From Vibrio gelatinilyticus (GTDB taxonomy: Bacteria > Pseudomonadota > Gammaproteobacteria > Enterobacterales > Vibrionaceae), in the NCBI RefSeq assembly GCF_022836845.1, contig NZ_JAJNNZ010000005.1:186001-250000 (forward strand): a stretch of 64,000 nucleotides of DNA. The letters run 5' to 3'. The position numbers and the translations under genes are program-made. Below the pieces are notes generated by a model. That model worked only from the letters and a program-made list of their open reading frames with translations, did no database searches and was not told the origin of the DNA. Position 1 is the stretch's first letter. The number at the start of each line of letters is the position of its first letter. This document shows positions 15,707-24,416 of the stretch, piece by piece.

Positions 15707-15734
15707 CAGCAGGTTTTTCCGTTCTAAACGTAAA

Positions 15735-16673
15735 TCATGCTGAGGTGACTTTGATGGCACCATGGGTGCGTGCTCGCCGTATCCCATCCAGAGCCAGTAC
15801 GATAAGCGCTAGCATAATGAGCACATAGGTCGGCCATTCATTTGCTTCTACTCTTTCACCCAGTAATAGTCCTACAATAAAGACCAACATCGGCTCTACG
15901 TAACCCAACAGGCCAAATATCGACATTGGCAGTGCTTGGGAAGCATAAAGAAACAACAACATTGGTGTTGTACCAGCAATAGCCAAGCCAATGTAAAACA
16001 GCCAAACAGGGCTATCTAGGCCAACAATGTATTCCATCGGCTGTAAGTAGAAGATACAGCCGAGTGCTATGGGCAGAAGAAAAAGGTTATCGAGAGTAAA
16101 GCCTATATCACTGCCAAGGTTCAGACTTTTACGATGAATAAAATACAATGGGTAGCCAAGGGCTATGAGCAACACAATCCAAGATAACCCTTCAGCCATG
16201 ATGTAAGCGTAGGCAACGCCAAAGGCTGCAATAAAGCAAGCTACCGTTTGCAGGCGACTGAGCTTTTCACCGTAGACAACCTTACCGACCACGACCAGTA
16301 CTAACGGAAGCGAAAAATAACCCAACGCAACGGAAAGCGTTTCGTCATACAGCGGAGCCCACACGAATATCCAAAACTGGGGGCCAACGAGTAAGCCAGA
16401 TAGTAAGTATCTAGGCCATTGGTTAAACTGACTTAAACTCTTGATTAAAAGGGGCAGTTTTCTCGTAAACGCCAGTACAAACAACATCAAAACGCAGCTC
16501 CATACGATGCGCTGACTGGCGATCCAATGGCCTTCCCCCCCAGCGACGCCAGTGTCGAGTAACTGGGGTTGAAATTGAACATACAGCGGCAGAAAACCAA
16601 ACAAGCAGGATGCGACAATAGAGGCTAACACCCCCTTTGCCGTACCCGATAATTGATGAAACTTTTTTGTCAT
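15735..16673 (-). CDS. rarD: RarD-like EamA-family permease
   Basis: 312 residues with ten predicted helices. The N-terminal GVLASIVASCLFGFLPLYVQ, the QRIVWSCVLM segment and the LYNET-like variant APLYDETLSVALGYF in the first repeat are RarD features, and FGLLGYVEPMLVFIVGLLLGE is the conserved end of the second repeat. Inner-membrane exporter; RarD substrates are not well established. It lies 84 bp behind the VOC gene on the same strand and could be cotranscribed from the SoxR-controlled promoter. Confidence 0.75.
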   Translation of the reverse strand: MTKKFHQLSGTAKGVLASIVASCLFGFLPLYVQFQPQLLDTGVAGGEGHWIASQRIVWSCVLMLFVLAFTRKLPLLIKSLSQFNQWPRYLLSGLLVGPQFWIFVWAPLYDETLSVALGYFSLPLVLVVVGKVVYGEKLSRLQTVACFIAAFGVAYAYIMAEGLSWIVLLIALGYPLYFIHRKSLNLGSDIGFTLDNLFLLPIALGCIFYLQPMEYIVGLDSPVWLFYIGLAIAGTTPMLLFLYASQALPMSIFGLLGYVEPMLVFIVGLLLGERVEANEWPTYVLIMLALIVLALDGIRRARTHGAIKVTSA

Positions 16674-16756
16674 TTTTCATTATCAACATTGAAACAATTC
16701 GCGTACACCTTATCACTGTTGATTTCATGCCGTCGACCGGAATCACTCTTCACGGA

Positions 16757-17173
16757 TTAATATTGATATCTCAAGTTCGGATCGTCAGTAAAGTACTCAA
16801 CCAATTCCCACTCAAAACCAGCCGAATCAAAAAAATACACCCTTTTTCGGTATGGCTCGTTAACTAAATCACCGTTCATACGATAACCTGCCTCTAATAG
16901 CTTTCGTTTTTTCAGTTCTAAGTCGTCGACGATCATGGCAAGGTGATTAACACCAATATCGTGGTACGGATTTCGTTGGTCTTGAAATGTCTTGATGTCT
17001 TTTGGTTCCTGAAGCGCGAAATAGTGGTTATTGTTGCCGATATGGAGCCAGCGTTTCTCTCCTTTAGGTGTCACATCGGCTTTTACTCTAAAATCTGGAG
17101 CTGCGATGGCCAGAAATGCAATCGATGCATCGATGTTCGGTACGGTAATGTTTGCGTGTTCAAAATGTGTCAT
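16757..17173 (-). CDS. VOC-family (glyoxalase/dioxygenase-like) protein, SoxR target
   Basis: 138 residues with two beta-alpha-beta-beta-beta units. The metal-ligand positions are visible: His4 in THFEHANITV, His76 in GVNHLAMIV and Glu127 in FEWELVEYF, as in VOC metalloenzymes. The reaction cannot be assigned; lactoylglutathione lyase or a resistance-type enzyme are options. It is transcribed from a SoxR-type promoter divergent from soxR, implying induction by redox-cycling compounds. The GGGACC before the ATG is a moderate SD. Confidence 0.75.
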   Translation of the reverse strand: MTHFEHANITVPNIDASIAFLAIAAPDFRVKADVTPKGEKRWLHIGNNNHYFALQEPKDIKTFQDQRNPYHDIGVNHLAMIVDDLELKKRKLLEAGYRMNGDLVNEPYRKRVYFFDSAGFEWELVEYFTDDPNLRYQY

Positions 17174-17223
17174 AAAAGGTCCCTCTCATTTTCTGGTTTG
17201 TTATTTGACTTGCAATACAAACC

Positions 17224-17254
17224 AGCCTAAAACCTTAACTTAAGTTGAGGTCAA
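17224..17254 (-). promoter_or_regulatory. SoxR-regulated promoter with 19-bp spacer
   Basis: On the minus strand TTGACC (17249-17254) and TAGGCT (17224-17229) are separated by 19 bp. The spacer contains the near-perfect palindrome CCTTAACTTAAGTTGAGG (17233-17250). An overlong spacer with this dyad is diagnostic of MerR/SoxR activation. It drives the VOC gene, and the soxR gene starts 22 bp beyond the palindrome on the other side. Confidence 0.85.
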
Positions 17255-17271
17255 CAAGAGATTTTAAGAAC

Positions 17272-17691
17272 ATGCTATCTATTGGACAAGTTGCTAAAAG
17301 AGCCGATGTCGCGGTATCTGCCATCCATTTCTGGGAACGCAAACAATTGATTTCCTCTACACGAAATGCTGGTAACCAAAGACAATACAGCAGTGATATT
17401 TTAAGAAGAATTGCCGTGATTAAAATCGCTCAACAAGTGGGGTTAACATTAGAGGAAATCAAAGAGGCCATGTCGGTGTTGCCTCTAAATAAAGCCCCAA
17501 CTAAACAGCAATGGGCAAAGATGAGCCGACAATGGCACGGCACGTTACAAGCGCGCATTGATAATCTGCAAAAGCTTAGCGGACAACTAGATCACTGTAT
17601 CGGGTGTGGCTGCTTGTCTATGAAGTCTTGTGAACTGTATAACCCCGAAGACAAGCTAAGTGAAAAAGGGAGTGGGCCACAACTTTGGTAA
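17272..17691 (+). CDS. soxR: Redox-sensitive transcriptional activator SoxR
   Basis: 139 residues. MerR-type helix-turn-helix at residues 1-20 (IGQVAKRADVAVSAIHFWE), a dimerisation helix, and a C-terminal CIGCGCLSMKSC that supplies the CX2CXCX5C ligands of the [2Fe-2S] sensor cluster. ATG at 17272 is chosen because the longer TTG start at 17245 lies inside the operator. HFWE replaces the usual HFYE of enteric SoxR, a conservative change. Oxidation of the cluster switches on the adjacent VOC promoter. The operator overlaps its own upstream region, so autoregulation is likely. Confidence 0.9.
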   Translation: MLSIGQVAKRADVAVSAIHFWERKQLISSTRNAGNQRQYSSDILRRIAVIKIAQQVGLTLEEIKEAMSVLPLNKAPTKQQWAKMSRQWHGTLQARIDNLQKLSGQLDHCIGCGCLSMKSCELYNPEDKLSEKGSGPQLW

Positions 17692-17950
17692 ACAAGCCCA
17701 AGAAAATAGATCCACTGCAATACGTTGAGCACATCAATAATTCCTATATGACAAGCGAATACTTATGAGGCGTTTTTTACTAACCTTTCGAGAGGTAATG
17801 TTAAAACATAGTGATTAATGGGGATTGAATCACATTTTCACCACTACTAACTATTCAAAAATCCGATAAGACAATAGCTTAGAGACATTGCCAAAAAGAG
17901 CAAATATACCTACATCATAAGCATTAGTTTTGCCCCCCCGGAGAAACGAA

Positions 17951-19321
17951 ATGACAATTAGAACATTGAATCCCTACACCAACCAGATCGAAAAATCCTT
18001 TGCGACTGTCGATGACTTACACATCAGTGCGACAATTCATCAAGCCGATGAAGCCTTTCAGGCGTGGAGTCAAACCTCCTATGCTGAACGTGCTGCCCTT
18101 TTACTAAAAGTCGCAGATTTACTTGAAAGCAAGTCTGACGAATATGCACAACTAATGACGAAAGAGATGGGCAAACTTCATAGAGAAGGCATTGGGCTAG
18201 AGCTCCCCCTTTGTGCCCAGATTTGTCGCTACTACGCACAAAATGCGGAGGAATTTCTTGCACCAGAACCGATTAAAGACATCAGTGCCGGTTCTGCTTA
18301 TATTGTAAGCAGACCTGTAGGCATCATTTACGGCGTGATGCCTTGGAATTTCCCTTTCTATCAGGTTATTCGCTTTATCGCACCAAATGTCATGGCAGGC
18401 AATGGGGTTGTATTCAAACACGCATCTAACGTACCTCAATGTGCCCAGGCAATTACTGAGCTTTTCGAGCAAGCCGGTTTCCCTAAGAACTTAGTCAATC
18501 ACCTGTTCATTTCTTCTAGCCAATCTGAAGTCGTCATTGCCAACCCGTGTATTCAAGGTGTGTCACTCACGGGCAGTGAAAAGGCGGGGTCCAGTGTTGC
18601 TGCCTTAGCGGGAAAACACCTCAAAAAAGTCGTGATGGAACTTGGTGGCAATGACCCGTTTATCGTGTTGGCTGATGCCGATATTAATAAAGCGGTCGAG
18701 CTTGCTGTCATTGCTAAAATGTTTAATTCAGGGCAAGTCTGTATTAGTGCCAAGCGCTTTATTATCGAAGATGCTGTCTACGACTCTTTCATGAGCAAGT
18801 TTACTGCTATTCTTTCAAGCTTGAAGCCCGGCGACCCTATGTCAGACGAGACGGGTTACGCGCCAGTTGTTAATGTTGCTGAGCGTGACCACTTAATATC
18901 GCAAATTCAAACCGCCATTTCTCAAGGCGCTGAGCTAGTATTGGGCGGTGAAGCGGAACCTTTGCCAGGCGCATGGCTAAAACCCACTATTTTGGCCGGT
19001 GTCACCCCTAACATGGATGTATTTGACCAGGAATTATTTGGGCCTATCGCTATCGTATACCGTGTCCAATCCGCGCAAGAGGCGATTGAGCTGGCGAACA
19101 ATAGCTCCTATGGACTCAGCTCAGCGGTGATTTCAGAAAACGTAGATAAAGCTCATCGTGTCGCTGACCAATTGCATTGCGGCGCTTCTTTTATCAATAC
19201 GTTCTCTATGTCTGAAGCATGCCTACCATTTGGTGGCATCAAAAGCTCAGGGTTCGGACGCGAACTTGGTCGGTTAGGCATCGATGAATTTGTGAATAAA
19301 AAATTGGTTCGAACGTTATAA
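17951..19321 (+). CDS. NAD(P)-dependent aldehyde dehydrogenase, succinate-semialdehyde type
   Basis: 456 residues from the ATG at 17951, which follows GGAGAAACGA. It has PWNFPFYQ, the cofactor-site SLTGSEKAG, catalytic Glu230 in MELGGNDP and catalytic Cys264 in NSGQVCISAKRF. The length and the sequence PFGGIKSSGFGRELG near the C-terminus match the Sad/GabD-like branch of ALDHs. It should oxidise succinate semialdehyde or a similar short aldehyde to the acid. Monocistronic and closed by a strong terminator. The exact aldehyde is uncertain. Confidence 0.8.
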   Translation: MTIRTLNPYTNQIEKSFATVDDLHISATIHQADEAFQAWSQTSYAERAALLLKVADLLESKSDEYAQLMTKEMGKLHREGIGLELPLCAQICRYYAQNAEEFLAPEPIKDISAGSAYIVSRPVGIIYGVMPWNFPFYQVIRFIAPNVMAGNGVVFKHASNVPQCAQAITELFEQAGFPKNLVNHLFISSSQSEVVIANPCIQGVSLTGSEKAGSSVAALAGKHLKKVVMELGGNDPFIVLADADINKAVELAVIAKMFNSGQVCISAKRFIIEDAVYDSFMSKFTAILSSLKPGDPMSDETGYAPVVNVAERDHLISQIQTAISQGAELVLGGEAEPLPGAWLKPTILAGVTPNMDVFDQELFGPIAIVYRVQSAQEAIELANNSSYGLSSAVISENVDKAHRVADQLHCGASFINTFSMSEACLPFGGIKSSGFGRELGRLGIDEFVNKKLVRTL

Positions 19322-19331
19322 CGCACCGAAA

Positions 19332-19364
19332 AAAACAGCCCCTAATTCACTAAGGGGCTGTTTT
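19332..19364 (+). terminator. Strong terminator between converging genes
   Basis: AAAACAGCCCCT / AGGGGCTGTTTT (19332-19343, 19353-19364), a 12-bp perfect stem with T-runs on both strands. It ends the aldehyde dehydrogenase gene and can also serve the chemoreceptor gene from the other side. Confidence 0.9.
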
Positions 19365-19407
19365 CATCTTAACGATTGTATTATCCAATGAACGATTAAG
19401 GTGACCG

Positions 19408-21408
19408 CTAGTTTGCTAGACGAAACACCGTCACTTCCTCGACCAATTCAGACATTCTAGATTTGATTACATCCATTTCTTGTTGAATAGACACGATCGA
19501 TTGGTTGGTGCTTTGCGCCACACCAAGCAGATCATCAACGTCCGTTTCCACTGTATTGGTAGTTTGTGACTGCTCTTCTGAGGCCGCGGCAATGCTAGCG
19601 TTGAAATCCGTGATTTCTGTGACAATGACAATCAACGACTCAATCAAAGATTTGGTGTCAGAGACCATTTCCTGCGTGGCATAACTGGCATCACGACTTT
19701 GCTGCATGTGACTAAAAGACACTTTGGCATTTTCGTTAATACCATCGAGTAACACTCGGATATCCTCTGTTGACTGCTTGCTGCGTTGTGCGAGCGTCCT
19801 TACCTCGTCGGCAACAACCGCGAAACCCCGTCCCTGATCCCCTGCTCGAGCCGCTTCGATAGCCGCATTCAATGCCAGTAGATTGGTTTGCTCCGATATT
19901 CCATTAATGGTATCAAGGATCACCGTGACATTTTCTGTCTGCTTTTCCAATCCCTCTAAGCACGCATAAGTATTGTTCACACTATCAAGTAACCCCTTCG
20001 TCGTTCCCAATGTTTTCTCACTGTGGGTTTGACAACCAAGTGCGTTCTCTTTGACCGTATCAGCACTGCGTTGCGCCTCAACCGTTAGGCCTGCAACTTC
20101 CTGACTGGTTTGAGTCATTTCTGTTAAAGCTGTTGCAATGCTGTCACAGCGCAGATGTGTTTTTTGGCTCATAGATTGTGCTTTTTCAACCAAACTCGCC
20201 ATACTAGTAATTTCTTTTTCCGTCTGATTCGCGACCGCCAACGACTTAGATAGCGCCTCTCCAAGCGCGTGTGTTAGATGGTCAAAGTGATGCGCAATTC
20301 TACCAATTTCATCGTACTGAGAATCAGCGAGACGAACGGTGAGATCCTTATTCTTTGCCATTGTATCAAGTTTACTAACAAAGCTTTTTACACGAGTTCG
20401 GAGTAAAGTCACGGCACGTAAAGTCACCAATGTCATTGGCAGAATCACAAATACTGTTAGTCCAATAAGTAACCAGCGTAACGTTTCTGCCGCCTTTTGG
20501 TTATCAACCGCCTGCAGTAACACATCCGTAGAAATCTGATCACGAAGTTGCTTGACCATACCGATTCGAGATGTTGCCAAACCAAACCACTCTGGCGCGC
20601 TTGGGCCTGTTAGATTTGCCAAAGTGTCCTTTTGCTGCAAATACTGCCCTTCAATTCGCTTCACTTTCAGCCAATCTGGCTGAGCTGAAAGAGAGGCAAG
20701 AGATGCTCTGGCACTGTCGCTAAGCAAGACATTGGCTTTTCGAAGCGCGTACTCTTCTGTATCAAGGTAAGTTTGAATTTGGGCGTAAATCTCTAACGAA
20801 GAACGTTTACCAGCAAAAGCACCGTTCAATGCACCGCGCACTTTTCCCGCTTGTTCTTTAACAATAAGAAGAGCCAGCAGGCCCTGCATTTCTTTTTTAA
20901 GCTGGGCGTCATTAATCTGAGTCAACAGCGCCGAAAGGTTATCGAGAGCAAGGCTGTTAATATTTGAGTAATACGCGAAAGGAGAATTAACGATGGCAAG
21001 TTTATCGACTTGCGTTCGAATATTGTGTCGACGCTCTAACTCACGGCTAACGTCGGTTAACAGCGTGGTGACCAAACCTGAGTCGAGGTGTACGGCAGAG
21101 AAACTCGCCAATGCTTCGTATGCTTTATCCGCTTTTTGACGCTGCTTCATCAGCGCGTCAACCTGAGATCCCTGACCTTTAGCCGCAACGACACCTGCGG
21201 TTAAACCGCGCTCAACCGCAAATTGATGAGCGACCTCATCGTAGAGCTGAAAAAGTTGAGTGGTTTCTCTAGATTTTTCTGTTTGCTCTAACTGCAAGCT
21301 GGCATTATTAAGTTGGATACCAACGAATAGAAGTAACAACACGGTTGGAATAGAAAACACGACCAGCATAGTATTGCTGATTGAAATAAAACGAAAAGGG
21401 TTTGCCAT
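19408..21408 (-). CDS. Methyl-accepting chemotaxis protein with NIT sensor domain
   Basis: 666 residues. The start at 21408 follows TGGAGTGAATTG. Layout: TM1 at about 10-30; periplasmic all-helical sensor of about 270 residues with [12 protein letters not shown] and [15 protein letters not shown], the marks of the NIT (nitrate- and nitrite-sensing-type) domain; TM2 at about 305-325; HAMP; then a cytoplasmic signalling domain whose tip contains [20 protein letters not shown]. It has no C-terminal CheR-binding pentapeptide. The ligand may be nitrate or nitrite, as for other NIT proteins, but this is inference. Monocistronic. Confidence 0.85.
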   Translation of the reverse strand: MANPFRFISISNTMLVVFSIPTVLLLLFVGIQLNNASLQLEQTEKSRETTQLFQLYDEVAHQFAVERGLTAGVVAAKGQGSQVDALMKQRQKADKAYEALASFSAVHLDSGLVTTLLTDVSRELERRHNIRTQVDKLAIVNSPFAYYSNINSLALDNLSALLTQINDAQLKKEMQGLLALLIVKEQAGKVRGALNGAFAGKRSSLEIYAQIQTYLDTEEYALRKANVLLSDSARASLASLSAQPDWLKVKRIEGQYLQQKDTLANLTGPSAPEWFGLATSRIGMVKQLRDQISTDVLLQAVDNQKAAETLRWLLIGLTVFVILPMTLVTLRAVTLLRTRVKSFVSKLDTMAKNKDLTVRLADSQYDEIGRIAHHFDHLTHALGEALSKSLAVANQTEKEITSMASLVEKAQSMSQKTHLRCDSIATALTEMTQTSQEVAGLTVEAQRSADTVKENALGCQTHSEKTLGTTKGLLDSVNNTYACLEGLEKQTENVTVILDTINGISEQTNLLALNAAIEAARAGDQGRGFAVVADEVRTLAQRSKQSTEDIRVLLDGINENAKVSFSHMQQSRDASYATQEMVSDTKSLIESLIVIVTEITDFNASIAAASEEQSQTTNTVETDVDDLLGVAQSTNQSIVSIQQEMDVIKSRMSELVEEVTVFRLAN

Positions 21409-21596
21409 CAATTCACTCCACCAATAAATCCTCAAGCAGTAAACTAGCAAATATGCACTTAATTGACAGAAAAGCTGTTATCTTATTATCGAATTAGTGC
21501 AGCAACGCAAGCTTTGGCGACAAAGCAATCAATTACGACATCTATGTGTATTGTGATTAAACCGTTCAACCCTCTCCGTTCTTTGATCAAGCAAGA

Positions 21597-21968
21597 TTAC
21601 AAGCTACGTTTCATGATCGCAGTAAAGTGATCGCTTGATGAACTGGCTGAAACCAACACCCAACCTTTCGAGTTTAAAAAGTTCACGGCATCAATTGGCG
21701 AATTAAAGACAATGGTATTTCCATTATCATCCCTTAGAAGGTCTTTATTACGGATGCTGATCTTTGTTTCTTGCCCAAAGTCTACTTCGACTTTCCATTT
21801 GGTTAAGCTTAATAATTTTCCACTCGCAACCACTCTTGCATATTGCTCTGTTTGCCCATCGACAACCATCCCTTCAGGGCTACTTTGGGCTAAACTTGGA
21901 ACTGACAATACCAAGGCTCCCACCAAGAAAAGACTTGTGATTAATTGACTGACTTGCTTAATAAACAT
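21597..21968 (-). CDS. Exported hypothetical protein
   Basis: 123 residues. The start at 21968 is preceded by GGGGAG, and upstream ATGs lack this. A signal peptide (SLFLVGALVLSVPSLAQ) is followed by a small domain whose C-terminal half reads AVNFLNSKGWVLVSASSSSDHFTAIMKR, a pattern seen in short periplasmic proteins with a ferredoxin-like fold. No cysteine or catalytic motif is visible. Function unknown. Confidence 0.55.
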   Translation of the reverse strand: MFIKQVSQLITSLFLVGALVLSVPSLAQSSPEGMVVDGQTEQYARVVASGKLLSLTKWKVEVDFGQETKISIRNKDLLRDDNGNTIVFNSPIDAVNFLNSKGWVLVSASSSSDHFTAIMKRSL

Positions 21969-22112
21969 ATACCGACTCCCCATCGAACACACAGCGCGCA
22001 ACCAATAGTTGCTTAAATTTCCTCCATTATAAGCGCAATGGTTTCCATATTATGAACAAAGAGCTATGATGTTTTTTATAATATGAAACCAATAGCCAGA
22101 AGGATGTCTACG

Positions 22113-22520
22113 ATGGCGCAACTCAATACAACCGGGTTTGAATTTTTTGGTGAGAATGAACAGCGCTTTCGGGCGATGTTAATCCAACGAATAGAAGCAT
22201 ACATGGTGCACCGCCAATTAACGAAAAATCAGCTCGCTGAGCAGGCCGGGATCGGCAAGACGGCCTTTTACAGTAAGATGGACAAAGAGCAAGGCAGCCA
22301 GTTCACGGTCCTCGACCTGTTTCGAATTGGTAAGAGTCTGGATGTCAGTATTTTGCAGTTGTTTCCCGTTGATGACATTGACCGTGAGCATGGCGGGCAA
22401 CTTGCAGTGCCCGCGAGTGTCTTGCATATGATGGACACAATGATGAGCATGGATCACAACGATATTGAGCTGCTCTATGATCTGTTTTTAACATTGAAAA
22501 AGCATAACAAACTTATCTAA
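22113..22520 (+). CDS. XRE-type helix-turn-helix regulator
   Basis: 135 residues. ATG 22113 has AGAAGG nine bases upstream; ATGs at 22104 and 22083 are in frame. The HTH is in RQLTKNQLAEQAGIGKTAFYSKM (about residues 28-50), followed by a helix that sets domain packing and a C-terminal helical tail of about 50 residues. It ends 17 bp before the oxidoreductase gene, so it is probably cotranscribed with it and may control it. The effector is unknown. Confidence 0.65.
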   Translation: MAQLNTTGFEFFGENEQRFRAMLIQRIEAYMVHRQLTKNQLAEQAGIGKTAFYSKMDKEQGSQFTVLDLFRIGKSLDVSILQLFPVDDIDREHGGQLAVPASVLHMMDTMMSMDHNDIELLYDLFLTLKKHNKLI

Positions 22521-22537
22521 TCAAGGATCGATTCAAC

Positions 22538-23581
22538 ATGACAAAGCTCCCCATTAAAACCGCCATTATTGGCTATGGGTTTTCAGCCAAGACGTTTCAC
22601 ATTCCCTTCATAGCTGGCCTTGATGAATTCGAACTATGCGCCATTAGTACCAGTCAAAAAGAGGCTGTTGAACACGACTGGCCTCAGGTGACGCACTATT
22701 CCACAGCGTCTGAGCTACTCTCTCAATCAGACGCAGAGCTTGTGATCATCACGGCACCAAACGATGTTCACTTCGCTCTTGCTAAGTTAGCGCTAGAGAA
22801 CAATAAACACGTTGTTCTCGAAAAGCCATTTGTCACCAAACTTGAAGATGGACAGGCACTGATCGAGCTTGCTGCACAACAACAGCGTATTTTAAGCGTG
22901 TATCATAACCGTCGCTGGGATGGCGATTTCCTCACAGCCAAAATGTTAATAACCCAGGGGCAGTTGGGTGACGTAAAGAGCTTTGAATCGCACTTTGATC
23001 GCTTCAGGCCGCAAGTACGCGAGCGCTGGCGTGAGCAAACCACTGATGGCGGCGGGATCTTATTTGACCTAGGATCACATCTAATCGATCAGGCATTGCA
23101 GCTATTTGGCTTGCCACAGTCATTAAGCGCGCAATGTTTAAAAATGCGCGACAATTCAATCAACGTTGATTACTTCAATATTGTGTTTCATTACGCCGAT
23201 AAACAAGTCACGTTACACGGCGATTTGTACAGCCCCGCACCCAATAAACGCTTTACTATAAAAGGCAGCATCGGTAGCTATGAAAAGCTTGGACTCGATC
23301 CTCAAGAAGCAAGGCTTATCGCTGGGGTCAGTCCAACGGTTGAGGGCTGGGGAGACGAAACGAAAGATCAATATGGCCTGTTGTATAACGAGAGAGGTTC
23401 AAAAGCTATTCCAACTCAATCGGGAAGCTACCAAAATTATTTTGTTGCATTAAGTGACTCTATTCGTAAACAAGGTGCAATACCCGTTGATCCTCAAGAT
23501 GCTCTTTGGACCATCAAACTCATTGAATTGGCGATGGAAAGCAGTCGGTTAGGCAAAACCATACCTATCGAGGAATTGTAA
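22538..23581 (+). CDS. Gfo/Idh/MocA-family oxidoreductase (YdgJ-like)
   Basis: 347 residues. The Rossmann motif is GYGFSAKTFHIPF near the N-terminus, the catalytic-lysine motif is VVLEKPF near residue 95, and FDLGSHLIDQ near residue 180 is the substrate-site helix. Length and these motifs match E. coli YdgJ, a scyllo-inositol or sugar dehydrogenase. It should use NAD(P) to oxidise a polyol or sugar. An XRE regulator precedes it closely, and a terminator follows. The substrate is not deducible. Confidence 0.8.
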   Translation: MTKLPIKTAIIGYGFSAKTFHIPFIAGLDEFELCAISTSQKEAVEHDWPQVTHYSTASELLSQSDAELVIITAPNDVHFALAKLALENNKHVVLEKPFVTKLEDGQALIELAAQQQRILSVYHNRRWDGDFLTAKMLITQGQLGDVKSFESHFDRFRPQVRERWREQTTDGGGILFDLGSHLIDQALQLFGLPQSLSAQCLKMRDNSINVDYFNIVFHYADKQVTLHGDLYSPAPNKRFTIKGSIGSYEKLGLDPQEARLIAGVSPTVEGWGDETKDQYGLLYNERGSKAIPTQSGSYQNYFVALSDSIRKQGAIPVDPQDALWTIKLIELAMESSRLGKTIPIEEL

Positions 23582-23603
23582 TTAGGACCGATTGATTGAT
23601 ATC

Positions 23604-23624
23604 GCGCGCCCAAGCGCGCTTTAT
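23604..23624 (+). terminator. Bidirectional terminator between converging genes
   Basis: GCGCGC-CCAA-GCGCGC followed by TTTAT. It lies between the oxidoreductase stop and the stop of the glycosylase gene on the opposite strand. Confidence 0.7.
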
Positions 23625-23641
23625 CAATTATTCGTCAAGCG

Positions 23642-24325
23642 TCAGACTACGCGATTATCACCGCAACTATAAGCAATCACCTGACTGATTTCGGTTAGGG
23701 AACGTCCCGAGTCCTGTTGCCAGTTGGCGAACGCTTCACTCGCGGCCTTCAATGCTCGTTTTGTTCCTCTTCCAGAATCGATGACGTTGTAACTGCGCAA
23801 GTAACCTTCTACATCCGATGACAAAATAAAGGTATCAACCCCTAACTGGCGCAGCGCATACGGACCCGTATTACCACCAAGTCTTTTGCCGTGTTTCTTT
23901 AGGTGTTCCCAAAGCTCTGTGATTTGCTCGCTCGGCCAATTGGCAATCATCTGTGCAAAACTGTCGTGTTCAGCTCTCGCTGACACGATCATCTGGGCAT
24001 TAGCAGGAATGGACATCACTTTCGTCAAATGGCGGATGATGCGGGGATCTTGTGCTTTTTGCTCCCAATGTTCATCCGAGAGCATCAACAATGACTCCGG
24101 CTTGAATTGGAAAAAGACTTCCTCAAACTGTGGCCATTTATTTCTGACTACTTTCCAGCTAATCCCACACTGAAATACCTTCAAGGTAAACTCAGCCAAC
24201 CAACGGTCATCAGGAATCGCGGCTAAAGCCTCTCTGGGCAGGGGCTTAGACAGCAGCTCTTCTAGGCGGGATTCTCCGCCTTTACGTTCAGAAGCTCTTT
24301 CATAAATCGACGCGAACTTTTCCAT
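23642..24325 (-). CDS. DNA-3-methyladenine glycosylase I family protein
   Basis: 227 residues. It shows the helical HhH-GPD-related layout of Tag-type glycosylases: WLAEFTLKVFQCGISWKVVRNKWP, FQFKPESLLMLSDEHWE, then GPYALRQLGVDTFILSSDVEG. The zinc-binding Cys and His residues of E. coli Tag are not evident, so this belongs to the divergent Tag-like group. It should excise alkylated adenine from DNA. Located 91 bp downstream of roxA on the same strand and ends at a bidirectional hairpin. Confidence 0.65.
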   Translation of the reverse strand: MEKFASIYERASERKGGESRLEELLSKPLPREALAAIPDDRWLAEFTLKVFQCGISWKVVRNKWPQFEEVFFQFKPESLLMLSDEHWEQKAQDPRIIRHLTKVMSIPANAQMIVSARAEHDSFAQMIANWPSEQITELWEHLKKHGKRLGGNTGPYALRQLGVDTFILSSDVEGYLRSYNVIDSGRGTKRALKAASEAFANWQQDSGRSLTEISQVIAYSCGDNRVV

Positions 24326-24416
24326 GTTTTCCCACCCTGTGTATTACATGCTTCATCTTAGATAAACCAGGTGGATACTATAGCTCAGCGATACAGCACC
24401 CATTTCACCATGACGA

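Noticed and set aside
17245..17271. Upstream TTG start for soxR
   Set aside because: The TTG lies inside the SoxR operator; the ATG at 17272 gives the normal N-terminus.
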